This document shows positions 37,301 to 47,288 of a stretch of DNA of 64,000 bases, one piece after another. Position 1 is the first letter of the stretch. Every line of letters begins with the position of its first letter. The stretch comes from Bicyclus anynana (Eukaryota; Arthropoda; Insecta; Lepidoptera; Nymphalidae). The position numbers and the translations under genes are program-made. The stretch lies in contig NC_069095.1 of the NCBI RefSeq assembly GCF_947172395.1, positions 4,216,001 through 4,280,000 of the forward strand, given 5' to 3'. The notes under the pieces are model-generated. The model was not told the origin of the DNA. It did no database searches and saw only the letters and a list, made by a program, of their open reading frames with translations.

Positions 37301-40300
37301 TCCTTGTCAAAAAAGGTACTTTGGCTGTTGAAGTTACCTACGTAAACTTTTCAGTGATTTTCCAAAATGAATACGGCATAATGAGAGGGTCCGTATAATG
37401 TTAGAGTGGGCGTCAAAGTACAGGGAGACCCTTTTTATCCGTCTCTCAAACAATGTAAGTATATTTTACGATGGACCGTGTCGGTATATTTTAATGTTAA
37501 GTATTTTGCTAACAGAGGTCAATGAACTTTAATGAAGTTTTTGTATGAGAGGAAAAACGAATACCCGTTTTAACATTATACCCATCTACTCGTCGGTATG
37601 TCTGAGTAGCAGTGTTATTATTATATTACGATGATTTTATAACTATTATCTATATTCTATACTAATATTATAAAGCTGAAGAGTTTGTTTGCTTGTTTGG
37701 TTGAACGCGCTAATTTCTGGAACTACTGGCCCGATTTGAAAAATTCTTTCAGTGTTAGATAGCCCATTTATCGAGGAAAGCTATGGAGTATATATTATCA
37801 CGCTAAGACTAATACGAGCGGAGCACCAATGAAGAATGTTTCAAAATCGGGGGATTTTTTTTCTATTGAGAGCTTACGCTGCGTGCGCTGCGTAAACGGT
37901 TAAAGTTTCGCTAAAGTCATGTATGACAGAATAATTCCCCTTTAAAAGTTTTTAAAAAAGTCCGCGACAGTTCCCACGGGATTTGTGAAAAACAGAAAAT
38001 CACGCGGACGAAGTCGCAAGCGTCCGCTAGTTGATTATACAATGCCCTCCAAATAAAATTTTCAAAATATCTTCAATGTACAGAACTTGACCTGTTACAG
38101 TTTTATTATAAGTATAAATAACGTACCAATGTTAGTATTATGTTTTGTAATATTATCGTTTTAGGTAGGGGTAGGAAAGGGGAGGGTAGGGTAGGGTAGC
38201 TTGACTCTTGAGTAGGGGTAGGGTAGGGTAGGTGTAGGGTGGGAGTAGAATAAGACGAAGTAGGGAATGAGTCAAAGCAAAGCTTGACCGGGTCCGCTAG
38301 TAATGTGATAAGTGGCATTACTTACAAATTAAGATCTTACTTACTTTTTACTTTGAATTACATAAGACAGCTTAATTAAATTTAGGCTTTAATATGTTTA
38401 CGCAATATTAAATAAATGAACATAGCAATAATACCAAAATTGTCGCGTACGTAAACGTACTAAGTGGCATTTTAATTTGTTGCAATCATTACTTCATATT
38501 ACTTTACGTTCCACCTTATTATAAACGGTTGTTATTTCCACATTCACGCTACATTAGTTTAATCAAATGTGACTCAGTTATATGTATGCATTGTGTATAA
38601 GCTTTATGAAGAAAATAAATAGATTTTAGAATTGGCTAGGTTCGAAAACCTGGGATACAATACATTCTTAAAATATTCTTAATGCTGGAATTATGACTCT
38701 TGGCTGTTACATACGAGTATTGTTGTTTTTTGCAGAGGCTCCCCCACGGTATGGGCTGATACTTAAGTAGGTACTTACTAAAAGTTTTTGTAAGTGCGAT
38801 TAATATTTAACGATTGTTTAAAATGGTCATAAACCTACCTGTACAATGCATTGCTTTTTATAACATGCTAAATAATTAAATACAGGAAATATATGTATAT
38901 TTCTTAGTGTTTTATCATTACTCATTATCATTACATATTAATATTAATGATAACGATCGTGACCGACAGCCAAACGTGCTCTCCGAGGCATGGGGGTTTA
39001 TCGCCACATTCCTCTATAATTTATGTCACCATCACAAAAACCAGCGACAAGTGTAATTCGATCTTGAAACATTCGTGGTATGTACAAACAATAGGTCAAA
39101 GTTAGTGAAAGAGATTTTGGACAAAACAATAAAAAAAATTGCTCAATCAAATTCTTCATTTCTTAACTAAGATTACGGTATTTTGAAATATGTGTTCAAA
39201 CAGATGCGCTATGGCCATAACCTTTCATTTGTGCAAACGGTCGTTGTTGGTACGCAAGAAACTAGTGCATTCATACAAGGGTCTCTTCACATTTGTTCGG
39301 AATTAAAATATCGTATAAAAAAATTTCAAAAGCTACCTACATAAATCAGGTGTGAAACTTGTTTAGCATCTCTCATTGTTATTATTCTTTCAAGGCTCTT
39401 TTGAATAACGTTTTTTGATATCATCTAACTCTAATTATTATCTTCTTAATTTTAAATGATGTGCAAAAAATATTATTTCTACAACTGTAGTGACCTTTAT
39501 GACTCTTACTTTCATTTATTTAAAGCATTAAATTGCGGTATAATTTTTAGTTATTTGCCTCTTAAATCCACCTTAGTCAATTCTTTGCTTTAGCTATTAT
39601 CCGTATTTACCATCCGTAAAATTCGTTACAAAATTAAACATCGACCAAATGACAAGTTTGTTAATTTATTGAAAACCAGGTAGTATTTAGGAATGTACAT
39701 AATAATATTGGATTTCCGGTTACACTTAAGTTTATATTTGAGTTTGATAATAGATCGTACATCCGGCCGAATGTTTGTAGTAAGACCCTAAGAATGTCAG
39801 AGTCAATGATAACATTTTTGCTCTTACTTTCAACTTTGGTAATAGGAAGTATAATTAGATTTAGTTGGTTCATGGCTATACGCATTTTAAATGGATTTTT
39901 TTATTAGGCTTATGTTAAGAGATACGTAGTAAATATAATACAATAATTATTTGTTACTAGCGCACGCCCGCGACTTCGTCCGCGTGGAAATCAGTTTTTC
40001 ACAAATCCCGCGGGCACCATGGAATTTTCCGGGAGGAAAAGTGGCCTATGTGTTATTCCAGAGTAAAATCTATTTCCATTCCAAATTTCAGCCAAATCGC
40101 TTCAGTAGCCGCAGCGCAAATGAGGAACATACATACCCACACAAACTTTCGCCTTTAAAATAGTTGTTTAGTAATCTTATTTTATTTTTTTTATTTTTTA
40201 TTTATTTTTTTGCATATAATATTAATGTTTGTCCTTCGCTCCAATCTAATTTTACTTACTATAGATATGTGGATACATAGTAGTATATTATATATCTATT

Positions 40301-43300
40301 TTAAATTTGGAACCAATAAACAACGCAACGCTCTCCCGATCAGTCCGTGAGCTCACCCTGGTGGGGTCATGCCTGAAAATCAGCGCTACAGTTACTTAGC
40401 TGTAGCATAGAGCTGAGGCAGCGCCCCATTCAGCCGAAGCCTTAGTATTAAGTTAGTATTAATTCTCATGATTTTTTTCTTATTTATGTTGTGTTTTTTT
40501 TGGCTGAATCATCATCATCATCATATCAGCCGATGGACGTCCACTGCAGGACATAGGCCTTTTGTAGGGACTTCCAAACATCACGATACTGAGCCATCTG
40601 CATCCAGCGAATCCCTGCGACTCGCTTGATGTCGTCAGTCCACCTGGTGGGGGGTCGGCCAACACTGCGCTTACTAGTGCGGGGTCGCCATTCCAGCACT
40701 TTGAAACCCCAACGTCCATCGGCTCTTAGCACTATGTGCCCCGCCCATTGCCACTTCAGCTTCGCAACTCGTTTGGCTGAATAAATGGTTTTTATTATTA
40801 TTATTATTAAAATATAGTGTGATTGGTTTTGAAGTAACGCAACTTGCTCTCCTAGGCACGGCAGTGAGAAACCTAGTCTCATATAAACCTAGTCCTTGAA
40901 ATTGGAAAGATATTATTAGCACATATTCTCCCGTCTAAGTCGATCACGACTATCGTTGACGAATTTATTTTAGAGCGATAATCGCAATAGATAACTTCAC
41001 AGTTACATTGGTACACTTAGGACCACTAAACAGAAAACGCTAAAGCTAACCAAGCTAAGCTAAGCTAAGCCGGCTGAGTTTGTTGTAGGCTCTTCTCGGA
41101 TTAAGGAGTTTGGAACTCTCATAACTTTAATGTTAAGTTTTCGACCAATTATTATTATCACCATTATGTTATAATATTATTATTTACCTGACGTTTTGAA
41201 AGTGCTTGTAAACTAAGCCTAAATTAAATAAATTAATTTTGACTTGATTTGACTTACCGTATACCTATCCGTGTATAGGACCAACGCTTTAACGCAAAAG
41301 ATGGATAATTTCAAAATCAAACAATAATTCGTTATTTATTCTATCTACGAGTACATTAATATTATAAAGAGGAAACTTCTTTGTTTCAAGTGAATAGCTG
41401 CGAAACTTCTGGGCCGATTTAAAAAATTCTTTTATCAATGGAAAGTTACATTATCCGCGAGTAAGAAAGGCTACATTTAATCCCCGTATCCTTACGTGAT
41501 CTGAAACTAAGCGGGTAAAATCGCGTGTGTCTGCTAGTTAATTATACGGAACACAATCCTATAATCTGACTCTTACTTAGCTAGTTATTTTTAATCATGA
41601 CGGTCCTTTTTTATTGTGCTGTATAATTAAGCACTAAGTTATCAATTGCTTTGACATTATCTTAATACACTTAGGATAAAATCAAATCTGTAATTTACAA
41701 TGATCTGTGATACCTATAGTACATGCCGATCGCGACCAACACACGGTCAGTTTTATCAGATGGTGTGTGGCTAACATAAGACCTTATTGAAACATCAATA
41801 TAGAGTTTTTAATTTAACTAGCAGCTGATATACTACGTCAATGTTACCATGTGCGAAAAATATCACTTTAATTATAAGCTTTTGACTTTAATTATCACCA
41901 TTTTCCAATAACATTATCTGACGTTTCAAAAGTGCTTGTAAACTAAGCCTAATTTAAATAATTTAATTTTAATTTTGACTATGTTTTTTTTTATTCTTTA
42001 CAAGTTAGCCCTTGACTACAATCTCACCTGATGGTAAGTGATGATGCAGTCTAAGATAGAAGCGGGGTAACTTGTTAGGAGGAGGATGAAAATCCACACC
42101 CATTTCGGTTTCTACACGGCATCGTACCGGAACGCTTAATCGCTTGGTGGTACGTCTTTGCTGGTAGGGTGGTAACTAGCCAAGGCCGAAGCCTCCCACC
42201 AGCCAGACCTGGATCAATTAAGAAAATCTCAATTTGCCCAGCCGGGGATCGAACCTTGGACCTCCGTTTTGTAAATCCACCGCGCATACCACTGCGCCAC
42301 GGAGGCCGTCATAATACGTAGACGTAGACCAGGCGCTGTCAGGTATTGAGTGTGCATAATTTGAGGACTACCTTCTGTTTATAGTTTAAAACACAAAAAA
42401 GCATGCAGATTAACAGGAGGTTTGTTGATCCATTATTTTGTTATACCATGTATACGGAACAAATGATTTGTATCAGTTTTATTGCTTATTTTATTAAGAA
42501 TATCTAATGTTTTATCATAAAATTATCACACTAATAGCCTATTAAAAACACATAAGAAAGTTAAAAACAAGCATCTGTATTTCTCCAAAACTACTACTAT
42601 TTAATGGGTATAAGTAAGTAGGATAGAACAAAAGAATGGACCAACAAACTTCCTGGCAACATGCAGAATAGTAATCTGCATGTTTTTCTGAGTTTAAAAC
42701 TGTAAACAGAGTGCGGTGGAACTTTGCACACTCAATTCCTCACAGCGCCTGGTCTATTGATTAGATTGTTATCTATACCTATTTGTAATAGCTTACTACA
42801 GGGCCAGATCTCTTAATAAAAGAGGGTAGATATTTGTAGCCTAGACCCACTATACTTTAATTGTGTAACGATCACTCCCAGATGTTATTAGGATAATGAA
42901 CGGGATAAAATGCTATCAAATTATTATAATGGCCGTGTTTTTCGAAACCCATGGGTGTAATTACCACCATTATCATTGAGTATTTAATGTAAGAAAGAAT
43001 TCAATATTTCATAGTAGAGTACTGTGTTCCTAGGACTACAACTAGAACCACCCCATATTATCCAGAATGAAATCTACCTATTACCTACTTACTAATGTAC
43101 TTAATAAGGTACACTAAAGGCTTTTAAATTGTTAAAGGCATTTTGACCGTAAATCCAACATATTTCATAGTTCGCCCTAGGATTCAAACTCGACCCACCA
43201 TCATAACCAGAATAATACCTTATGGGTATAGTACCTACTTACTAATGTCATAATCATCATTAGCAACCCATAAGCAACCCATTTGGCTCACTGTTGGCCA

Positions 43301-44753
43301 CGAGTCTCCTCTCAGAATAAGCAGGGTTAGGCCAATAGTCAATAGTCCACGCTGGCCCAATGCGGATTGGCAGACTTCACACACCTAGAGAATTAAGAAA
43401 ATTCTCAGGTATGCAGGTTTCCTCACGATGTTTTCCTTCATCACTGTTTGAGACACGTGATATTTAATTTCTTAAAATGCACATAACTGAAAAGTAGGAG
43501 GTGCATGCCCCGGACCGGATTCGAACTTACGCCCTCCGAGTCAAATGCAGAGGTCTCTCTCTATTATATAATTTTTAAAGGCATTTTAACCGCAGATCCA
43601 ATTTTGATATTTGCTGTGTCATCATGTTAGTCGTTCTCCATACAAGCATTGGACTAACGGCGGAATTTTATTAAAACGATTAAGAACATCATCTTAAGGT
43701 AAAATTAACGATGGGTAAACCACAAAGATCTCTCTCTATATTATTCAATGGTAAAACCAGTACCTACATCTAATTTTAATTCTGACTAGGAGAAGCACAA
43801 CATTTATATGTTTTTAAAAATAAGAATAGGTAAATAATGCAAATATTTGATAACATTATATTAATTATGAATTAGTTTTAAGAGTAAACAGTAGAAAGAA
43901 AGTTTTCATGTTTTCATTTTATGTAAAAAATAAAATGAAGAGAAGGAATAGACAAACACAGGAATACAGAATTTCCAAAAAATTAAAAAAAAAACATCCT
44001 ACGTATGAATTACTTGTATCTCTTATTAAACGTTCATAAAATAAGTTGATTTAAGCAATAGGTAATATATTGTAAATAATTTGTTTTGAACACATTATGT
44101 AGAATTTAAGTAGATATTCGTATACATGTACTTAATAAAATACAAGAAATATAAAAAAATGTTGAGTTGTTGTAACACATACAATTAAGCACCAGAGTTA
44201 TTTAATCTTATAATAAATTAAAAGTAACTATAGTACTCGTACCTACAAAGTAAAGTTGTTCTTTGTTTAAAGCTTTATAATATTTTGTAATAATATCTTC
44301 AAGATTGCAAATAGTAATCTACGACATAAATTAAGGTTAAGTAAAAAATATTGCCGATAACTTTTCGAGATTAACATAAATTATAATTTCCTAACTTATG
44401 GTAAAAAATATTTAAGAGCCTATTATAAAAATTGAACTTTAAGAATATATATTTATTTATGGATTAAAAAATGTTAACTTAAGAAATTAACTCAGTTTTG
44501 ATGAGATAGCAATATAATATTAAGATATTTTTTAATTATTTCTAAATTAATCGCACTTATGTATTTTTTGCGATTTATTTAAAAAATATTAATAGTAAAT
44601 TAAATAATTAAAAAAATAAAGAAAATTTATTCTAGAAAATTAATACTCACTCGTGTCATAATTTCTAAAATTAATAAACTGTCCGACACAACACTGTGTG
44701 TAATAAATCACACAAAACACACAAACAAAAAGTCGTATGCAATTGAGTAACAT
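22359..44753 (-). CDS. Takeout/JHBP-family secreted protein, 5 exons, 261 aa
   Basis: Exons in transcript order: 44651-44753, 30533-30764, 29277-29401, 23300-23431, 22359-22552. Phases at the four junctions (1, 2, 1, 1) all match. Residues 1-24 form a signal peptide. Cys45 and Cys52 (PACQADNIEC) are the N-terminal cysteine pair typical of takeout and juvenile-hormone-binding proteins. Then come a region with MQSVDPM, a beta-rich middle with FNLPGGKNGVRF and NLHVTGEI, and a helical C-terminus with VLDHMCNEI and VDNFRLFASKVP, in the family's order. Length fits the usual 240-260 residues. Family knowledge: hemolymph or tissue carriers of hydrophobic ligands, sometimes rhythm- or feeding-regulated. 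Oddities: the first intron is about 13.9 kb and the third about 5.8 kb, both full of transposons, and the family's usual NLFNG-like stretch before the last helix is shortened. The ligand is unknown. Confidence 0.88.
22645..22915 (-). repeat. SINE A in takeout-like intron 4
   Basis: Diverged copy; the head has decayed around the B box. Confidence 0.75.
23300..23431 (-). CDS. Takeout-like exon 4
   Basis: Two bases plus 43 codons plus one base, from DVESNITYTW to TPFFYLQS. The donor is gtaaga. Confidence 0.85.
24087..24180 (+). repeat. TCA microsatellite, about 30 units
   Basis: An uninterrupted run at the 3' side of a minus-strand RTE end; RTE elements end in short ATG/TGA runs. It creates poly-Ser and poly-Asp open frames that are not genes. 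Confidence 0.9.
24182..24343 (-). repeat. RTE end (24182-24272) fused to SINE A head (24273-24343)
   Basis: The first part is a decayed copy of the RTE 3' end (ATGGATGTCCACTG). It joins at CTTGAGCCG directly to the tRNA-like head of SINE A with its B box in reverse. The RTE part is followed by the long TCA microsatellite. Confidence 0.65.
24434..24664 (-). repeat. SINE D (tRNA-like head, A-tail)
   Basis: On the minus strand: A box TAGCTCAATGGT, B box GGTTCAATCCT, and an AT-rich body ending in an A-run. Unrelated to SINE A and B. Confidence 0.7.
25141..25366 (+). repeat. SINE B, head missing
   Basis: Contains the GACGTACCGCCAAGCGATTT body and the GATTGTAGTCAAG tail with a terminal A-run. Confidence 0.75.
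26082..26325. mobile_element. hAT-like MITE, second copy
   Basis: Ends TAGGGGCGTAGCTA and TAGCTACGCTATTG. Flanks ACTAAGAT and ACAAAGAT match at 7 of 8 bases. Confidence 0.75.
27177..27270 (-). pseudogene. RTE-type LINE 3' end fragment
   Basis: About 90 bases of the 3' end after ATCATCATATCAGCCGATG. Confidence 0.7.
28193..28424 (+). mobile_element. Helitron (Lep1-like) with internal AT run
   Basis: Starts TCTATACTAATATTATAAAG and ends GTCAGCTAG, inserted between A and T as Helitrons do. An AT microsatellite at 28318-28362 interrupts it. Confidence 0.85.
28862..29140 (-). repeat. Diverged SINE B relative
   Basis: On the minus strand a tRNA-like head with B box GGTTCGATTTC is followed by a body like SINE B, but with many substitutions: an older subfamily. 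Confidence 0.6.
29277..29401 (-). CDS. Takeout-like exon 3
   Basis: One base plus 41 codons plus one base. It encodes the FNLPGGKNGVRF and NLHVTGEI beta-strand region. The acceptor is tttcccag and the donor gtaagt. Confidence 0.88.
29577..29730 (+). mobile_element. Helitron 5' fragment in takeout-like intron 2
   Basis: TACTAATATTATAAACGCGA, then the family body with CTGAAATTTGGAATGATAAT; no CTAG end. Confidence 0.6.
30533..30764 (-). CDS. Takeout-like exon 2
   Basis: Two bases plus 76 codons plus two bases. It holds the conserved cysteine pair and MQSVDPMILNSL. The donor is gtaagt. Confidence 0.88.
31795..31932. mobile_element. MITE, same family as 14450
   Basis: CATTGGCGTGCACAAG start, ATTCACTATACGTACAAATT body. 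Confidence 0.55.
32049..32440 (-). mobile_element. Helitron interrupted by a MITE
   Basis: The 3' end (CTAGCGGACGCCCGC on the plus strand) and the body with CCGGAAAAAAGTAGCCTATT are separated by the MITE at 32085-32292. Confidence 0.6.
32085..32292 (+). mobile_element. MITE nested in a Helitron
   Basis: GACGTGACAACGTCTTATAA at the left and ACCGACTTTACAGACAACCG at the right; matches 53270-53550 in reverse. Confidence 0.65.
32672..32985 (-). pseudogene. RTE-type LINE 3' end with open C-terminal frame
   Basis: About 100 codons to the natural stop stay open: RRRTKVTDIAQRVAKLKWQW, AGHIVRR, GRPPTRWTEDIKRIAG and YVQQWTSIG. The rest of the reverse transcriptase is absent (5' truncation). Confidence 0.85.
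33290..33450 (+). repeat. SINE C with tRNA-like head
   Basis: A-box-like TGGTCTAGAGGT and B box GGTTCAAGTCC, then AATTCTTAGCCTGGAGTTGG. The body matches the copy at 52815. Confidence 0.6.
33570..33896 (+). pseudogene. LINE W 3' end (CR1/Daphne-like)
   Basis: Encodes RHPFVVDVQSTRTKRF and RTAKMWNALPASVFPN, typical of CR1/L2-like reverse-transcriptase C-termini. The 3' UTR ends GATTGTAGTCAAGCGCAAGT and an A-run, resembling the SINE B tail. Confidence 0.75.
34857..35134 (-). repeat. SINE A
   Basis: Complete apart from small deletions, B box GGATTCGAACC in reverse. Followed 70 bases on by an RTE end. Confidence 0.8.
35204..35570 (+). pseudogene. RTE-type LINE 3' end with target duplication
   Basis: Begins earlier in the protein than most copies here. 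Two in-frame stops are present. ATAGTGAAA occurs at 35195-35203 and 35568-35576, flanking the copy. Confidence 0.85.
35905..36095 (-). mobile_element. Helitron (Lep1-like), complete
   Basis: Minus strand TC start and CTAG end are both present; about 190 bases. Confidence 0.8.
36182..36335 (-). mobile_element. Helitron, second subtype
   Basis: CTAG end with the GGACGCCCGCGACTTTGTCC signature on the plus strand; 5' end uncertain. Confidence 0.7.
36643..36677. repeat. TA microsatellite
   Basis: TATATATA run with one G interruption. Confidence 0.85.
36966..37134 (+). mobile_element. Helitron 3' end with GGGTAG minisatellite
   Basis: About 115 bases of mixed GGGTAG and GGGGTAG units (36966-37083) are followed by a standard Helitron end (CGCGGGCATCCGCTAG). 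The 5' end is not defined. Confidence 0.7.
37656..38030 (+). mobile_element. Helitron, chimeric
   Basis: The 5' end is the TCTATACTAATATTATAAAG subtype; the 3' end is the GGACGAAGTCGCAAGCGTCC subtype ending CTAG. Confidence 0.8.
38163..38301 (+). mobile_element. Helitron 3' end with GGGTAG minisatellite
   Basis: GGGTAG-type units then GAGTCAAAGCAAAGCTTGAC and a CCGGGTCCGCTAG end. Confidence 0.65.
39957..40161 (-). mobile_element. Helitron
   Basis: Minus strand, CTAG end with the GGACGAAGTCGCGGGCGTGC signature; 5' end degraded. Confidence 0.75.
40510..40771 (-). pseudogene. RTE-type LINE 3' end with perfect 11-bp target duplication
   Basis: TTTGGCTGAAT at 40499-40509 is repeated exactly at 40772-40782. 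Tail of ATG units. Confidence 0.9.
41170..41256 (+). repeat. LINE Z tail fragment
   Basis: AAAGTGCTTGTAAACTAAGC then AT-rich end, the last part of the LINE Z 3' UTR. Confidence 0.5.
41340..41537 (+). mobile_element. Helitron
   Basis: TCTAT start, body CTGGGCCGATTTAAAAAATT, end GTGTCTGCTAG. Confidence 0.75.
41890..41981 (+). repeat. LINE Z tail fragment
   Basis: Same tail as at 41170, interrupted on its right by SINE B 41984-42309. Confidence 0.5.
41984..42309 (-). repeat. SINE B, full length
   Basis: On the minus strand the head starts GGCCTCCGTGGCGCAGTGGT (A box) with a B box GGTTCGATCCC. The body and GATTGTAGTCAAG tail end in an A-run. It inserted next to a LINE tail at 41890-41981. Confidence 0.85.
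43262..43556 (-). repeat. SINE A
   Basis: Close to full length; ends in the head before the A box. Confidence 0.8.
44651..44753 (-). CDS. Takeout-like exon 1 (signal peptide)
   Basis: The ATG is at 44753-44751. It encodes 34 residues, a strongly hydrophobic cysteine-rich leader ending near CCVGQ, then a split Thr codon. The donor is gtgagt. A TATA box about 50 bases upstream and matching phase with exon 2 support this distant exon. Confidence 0.8.
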
Positions 44754-44801
44754 CTTGCCGATACTAATAAGAACCAAGAAAACCACCGGTCGTTCGCACC
44801 A

Positions 44802-44809
44802 CTTTTATA
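44802..44809 (-). promoter_or_regulatory. TATA box of the takeout-like gene
   Basis: TATAAAAG on the minus strand, 49 bases before the start codon. No clear initiator is seen, but the expected transcription start falls near 44775-44780. Confidence 0.6.
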
Positions 44810-45621
44810 CACACTGACCTTTTATTTTTATTAAAAAAGAAAGACTTAACAGAACTATAAATGAGGGGTTCCGTATTATGTTGCAATCGAGTAACTTTAT
44901 CAACTACTTCTACTACGTCTATATTTTGACATTTGTGAACATTTTGTTTTCTATGTACAATTAAATTGATCTTCGCCTAGCAATATCGTCTGGTATAGTA
45001 TCTCGATACCTAATAAACAGGCTTACCTATTCCAAAGTAAGATCACATACAGTTCACGGCTAGCCGAGGGAAAGTACCCGAATTGCAAAAGATTTTAGTG
45101 TACTGGCTACACCACAGAATAGGTCCCAGTACTTTTGAGTATACTACGAGTAAAGAAAGTACTTTGGCACTATGGGCCAAGTTTACAATTTTATTTAGTA
45201 AATTCTAATAAAGTAAATTGTCTAAATAAATCATCTTCTTGGTAGTGGGTTTCGTTCAAATAATTTTGAATATTTGAACCTTATTTTTGTTCTAGTTTCA
45301 ATTAATCAGTAATATTTTTTTTTAACGAAATAGTGTTGTGCTATATTTTTTACCGAACTATGAAACAAATGTTCTCACTTCTCATACCTAATGATACTTT
45401 TAATTAAAAAATAATTTCGATTCGATTCGAATAATGTAACCGCAAAACACGTCACAACTATCCGTATTTCGTTCGTACATAGTTATCGTCGAGATAATAT
45501 TATATAAGCATCATATAAAATTTAGAAAAAGCCTTTTCAGTAAGTACCTACGTAAAGGTTTACAATTTTCTTTACTCTCGAGGCCTGAAAGTGGATTTTT
45601 TAAATAGCGTATTATTTGTAA

Positions 45622-45990
45622 AAAAATCAAAATTCATTTATTTCAAGTAGGCTCAATTTACAAGCACTTTTGACACGTCAGTTGACTATTTGTAAAGATT
45701 CTACCACCGGTTCGTAAGGCAGGTTCTGCTGAGAAGATAGCGGCAAGAAACTCAACAGTTGCTCTTTGAAATGAAAAAGTCATACAGTACTATAATTTAC
45801 AATTGATAACAATTACAGTTTCTTATAGTTTTACTTCCTGTGTGTGGTGAAGGTGGAAGCTGATCCAATGGCCTCCAAGCAACTTTATCATTAAGGAACT
45901 CATCAATGGTTTTTAAAGTAGGTCTGTGAGAGTTTAAGTTTGCACGAAGTAAGACCTTAAACTGAAACTAAGGGAGCAAACTCTATCAAG
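45622..45990 (-). pseudogene. LINE Z 3' end
   Basis: Same 3' UTR as the copy at 12779; the coding part reads TIDEFLNDKVAWRPLDQLPP. Followed directly by a SINE A. Confidence 0.75.
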
Positions 45991-46282
45991 CTCACTACTG
46001 AGCTCGAGTCTTCTCTCAGAATAAGAGGGGTTAGTTTTTGTCCACCACGCTGGCCCAATGCGGATTGGCAGACTACACACACGCAGAGATTCAGAGAATT
46101 GAGAAAGTTCTCAGATATGCAGGTTTCCTTACGATGTTTTCCTCCACCGTTTGAGACACGTGATATTTAATTTCTTAAAATGCACATAACTGAAAAGTTG
46201 GAGGTGCATGCCCCGGACCGGATTCGAACCTACATTCTCCGGAATCGAAGGCAGAGTTCATATCCACTGGGCTATCACGGCT
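45991..46282 (-). repeat. SINE A abutting a LINE Z end
   Basis: Full head including the A box in reverse (CCACTGGGCTATCACGG). It begins directly where LINE Z copy 45622-45990 stops. Confidence 0.8.
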
Positions 46283-46623
46283 TTTATATAGATACTCGTA
46301 TAAGCGTATTTGCTCAATCATATAGTCTTATTGTATTACTTGGGAATTCCCTAGTACAGTCATTTACTAAAACTCACTCTCGAACCCTGAAAACTGGTCT
46401 TATAATTAGCTTATTGCTTGTAATTCAGGTATGGGCGTGTTGCACGACTCCCTAGTAGTTATTGTAATATAATCAGTTTAACGGAAGTGTTACTAAAGTT
46501 CACTATCGATCCCTGAAAACCGGGTCTAGCAATTAGAGTAAAATTTGTAATGTAAAAAAACATGTATGGGCGTGTTTTACCTACGAATCCGTAGTAGATT
46601 GTACAGCTACGCGTAATCATCAC

Positions 46624-46843
46624 ACTATCACACTAATATTATAAAGGTTTGTGTGCAAGTGTGTGTTTGTTCCTCCTTTACGCTGCGACTACTAAAGCGA
46701 TTAGGCTGAAATTTGGAATAGAAATAGATTTCACTCTGGATTATTACATAGGCTTTTACTTTTCATCCCGAAAAAAGCTATGGTTTCCGTGGGATTTGTG
46801 AAAAATTAAATTCCACGCGGACGAAGTCGCGGGCGTTCGCTAG
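46624..46843 (+). mobile_element. Helitron
   Basis: CACTAATATTATAAAGGTTT start and GGACGAAGTCGCGGGCGTTC then CTAG. Confidence 0.8.
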
Positions 46844-47036
46844 TACTTAATAATGATCGGTTCAATCTGGAATGATAAAGCCACTTTAAAATTAGCCATA
46901 AAATTTTCAACATCATTGCGCTTTTAGTGAATACCTATTTAGTAAAAACTTTTAACTAGACAGGCGTGCGCTTAACTACAATATTGTCTGATGGAAAGCC
47001 AAATGACGTCTAGCTGGTTGGAGCACGACCTACCAA

Positions 47037-47288
47037 AAAATGCCGAAGGCCGTCCACTGCTAGACATAGGCCTTTTGCATGACATTCCAAACAAAACGGT
47101 CTCAAGCTGCCAGCATCCAGCGGTTCCCTGCAGCCCGCTTGAACTCCTCGGTTCATCTAGTGGGGGGTCAACTAACAATGCGCTTTCCGGTGCGGGGTCA
47201 CCATTCCAGCACCTTGGGACGCCAGTGTACATCGTCTCTTCGAACTATGCGGCCTGCCCATTGCCTCAGGCCGCAGAAGCCGCTGACG
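47037..47288 (-). pseudogene. RTE-type LINE 3' end
   Basis: Diverged copy covering the GRPPTRW-equivalent to the stop; no simple tail is left. Confidence 0.8.

Larger units (their letters stand above)
30765..44650 (-). other. Takeout-like intron 1 (about 13.9 kb)
   Basis: Built mostly of dated insertions: three RTE ends, one LINE W end, SINEs at 33290, 34857, 41984 and 43262, at least seven Helitrons, and two TAGGG-type minisatellites. A 74-codon open frame at 39661-39885 is the only stretch with any protein-like look. No gene is called. Confidence 0.6.

Noticed and set aside
42245..42309. Possible tRNA gene (also 5031, 24580, 33293, 52045, 59500, 61120)
   Set aside because: A and B boxes are present, but each is the head of a dispersed SINE and the cloverleaf is not maintained.
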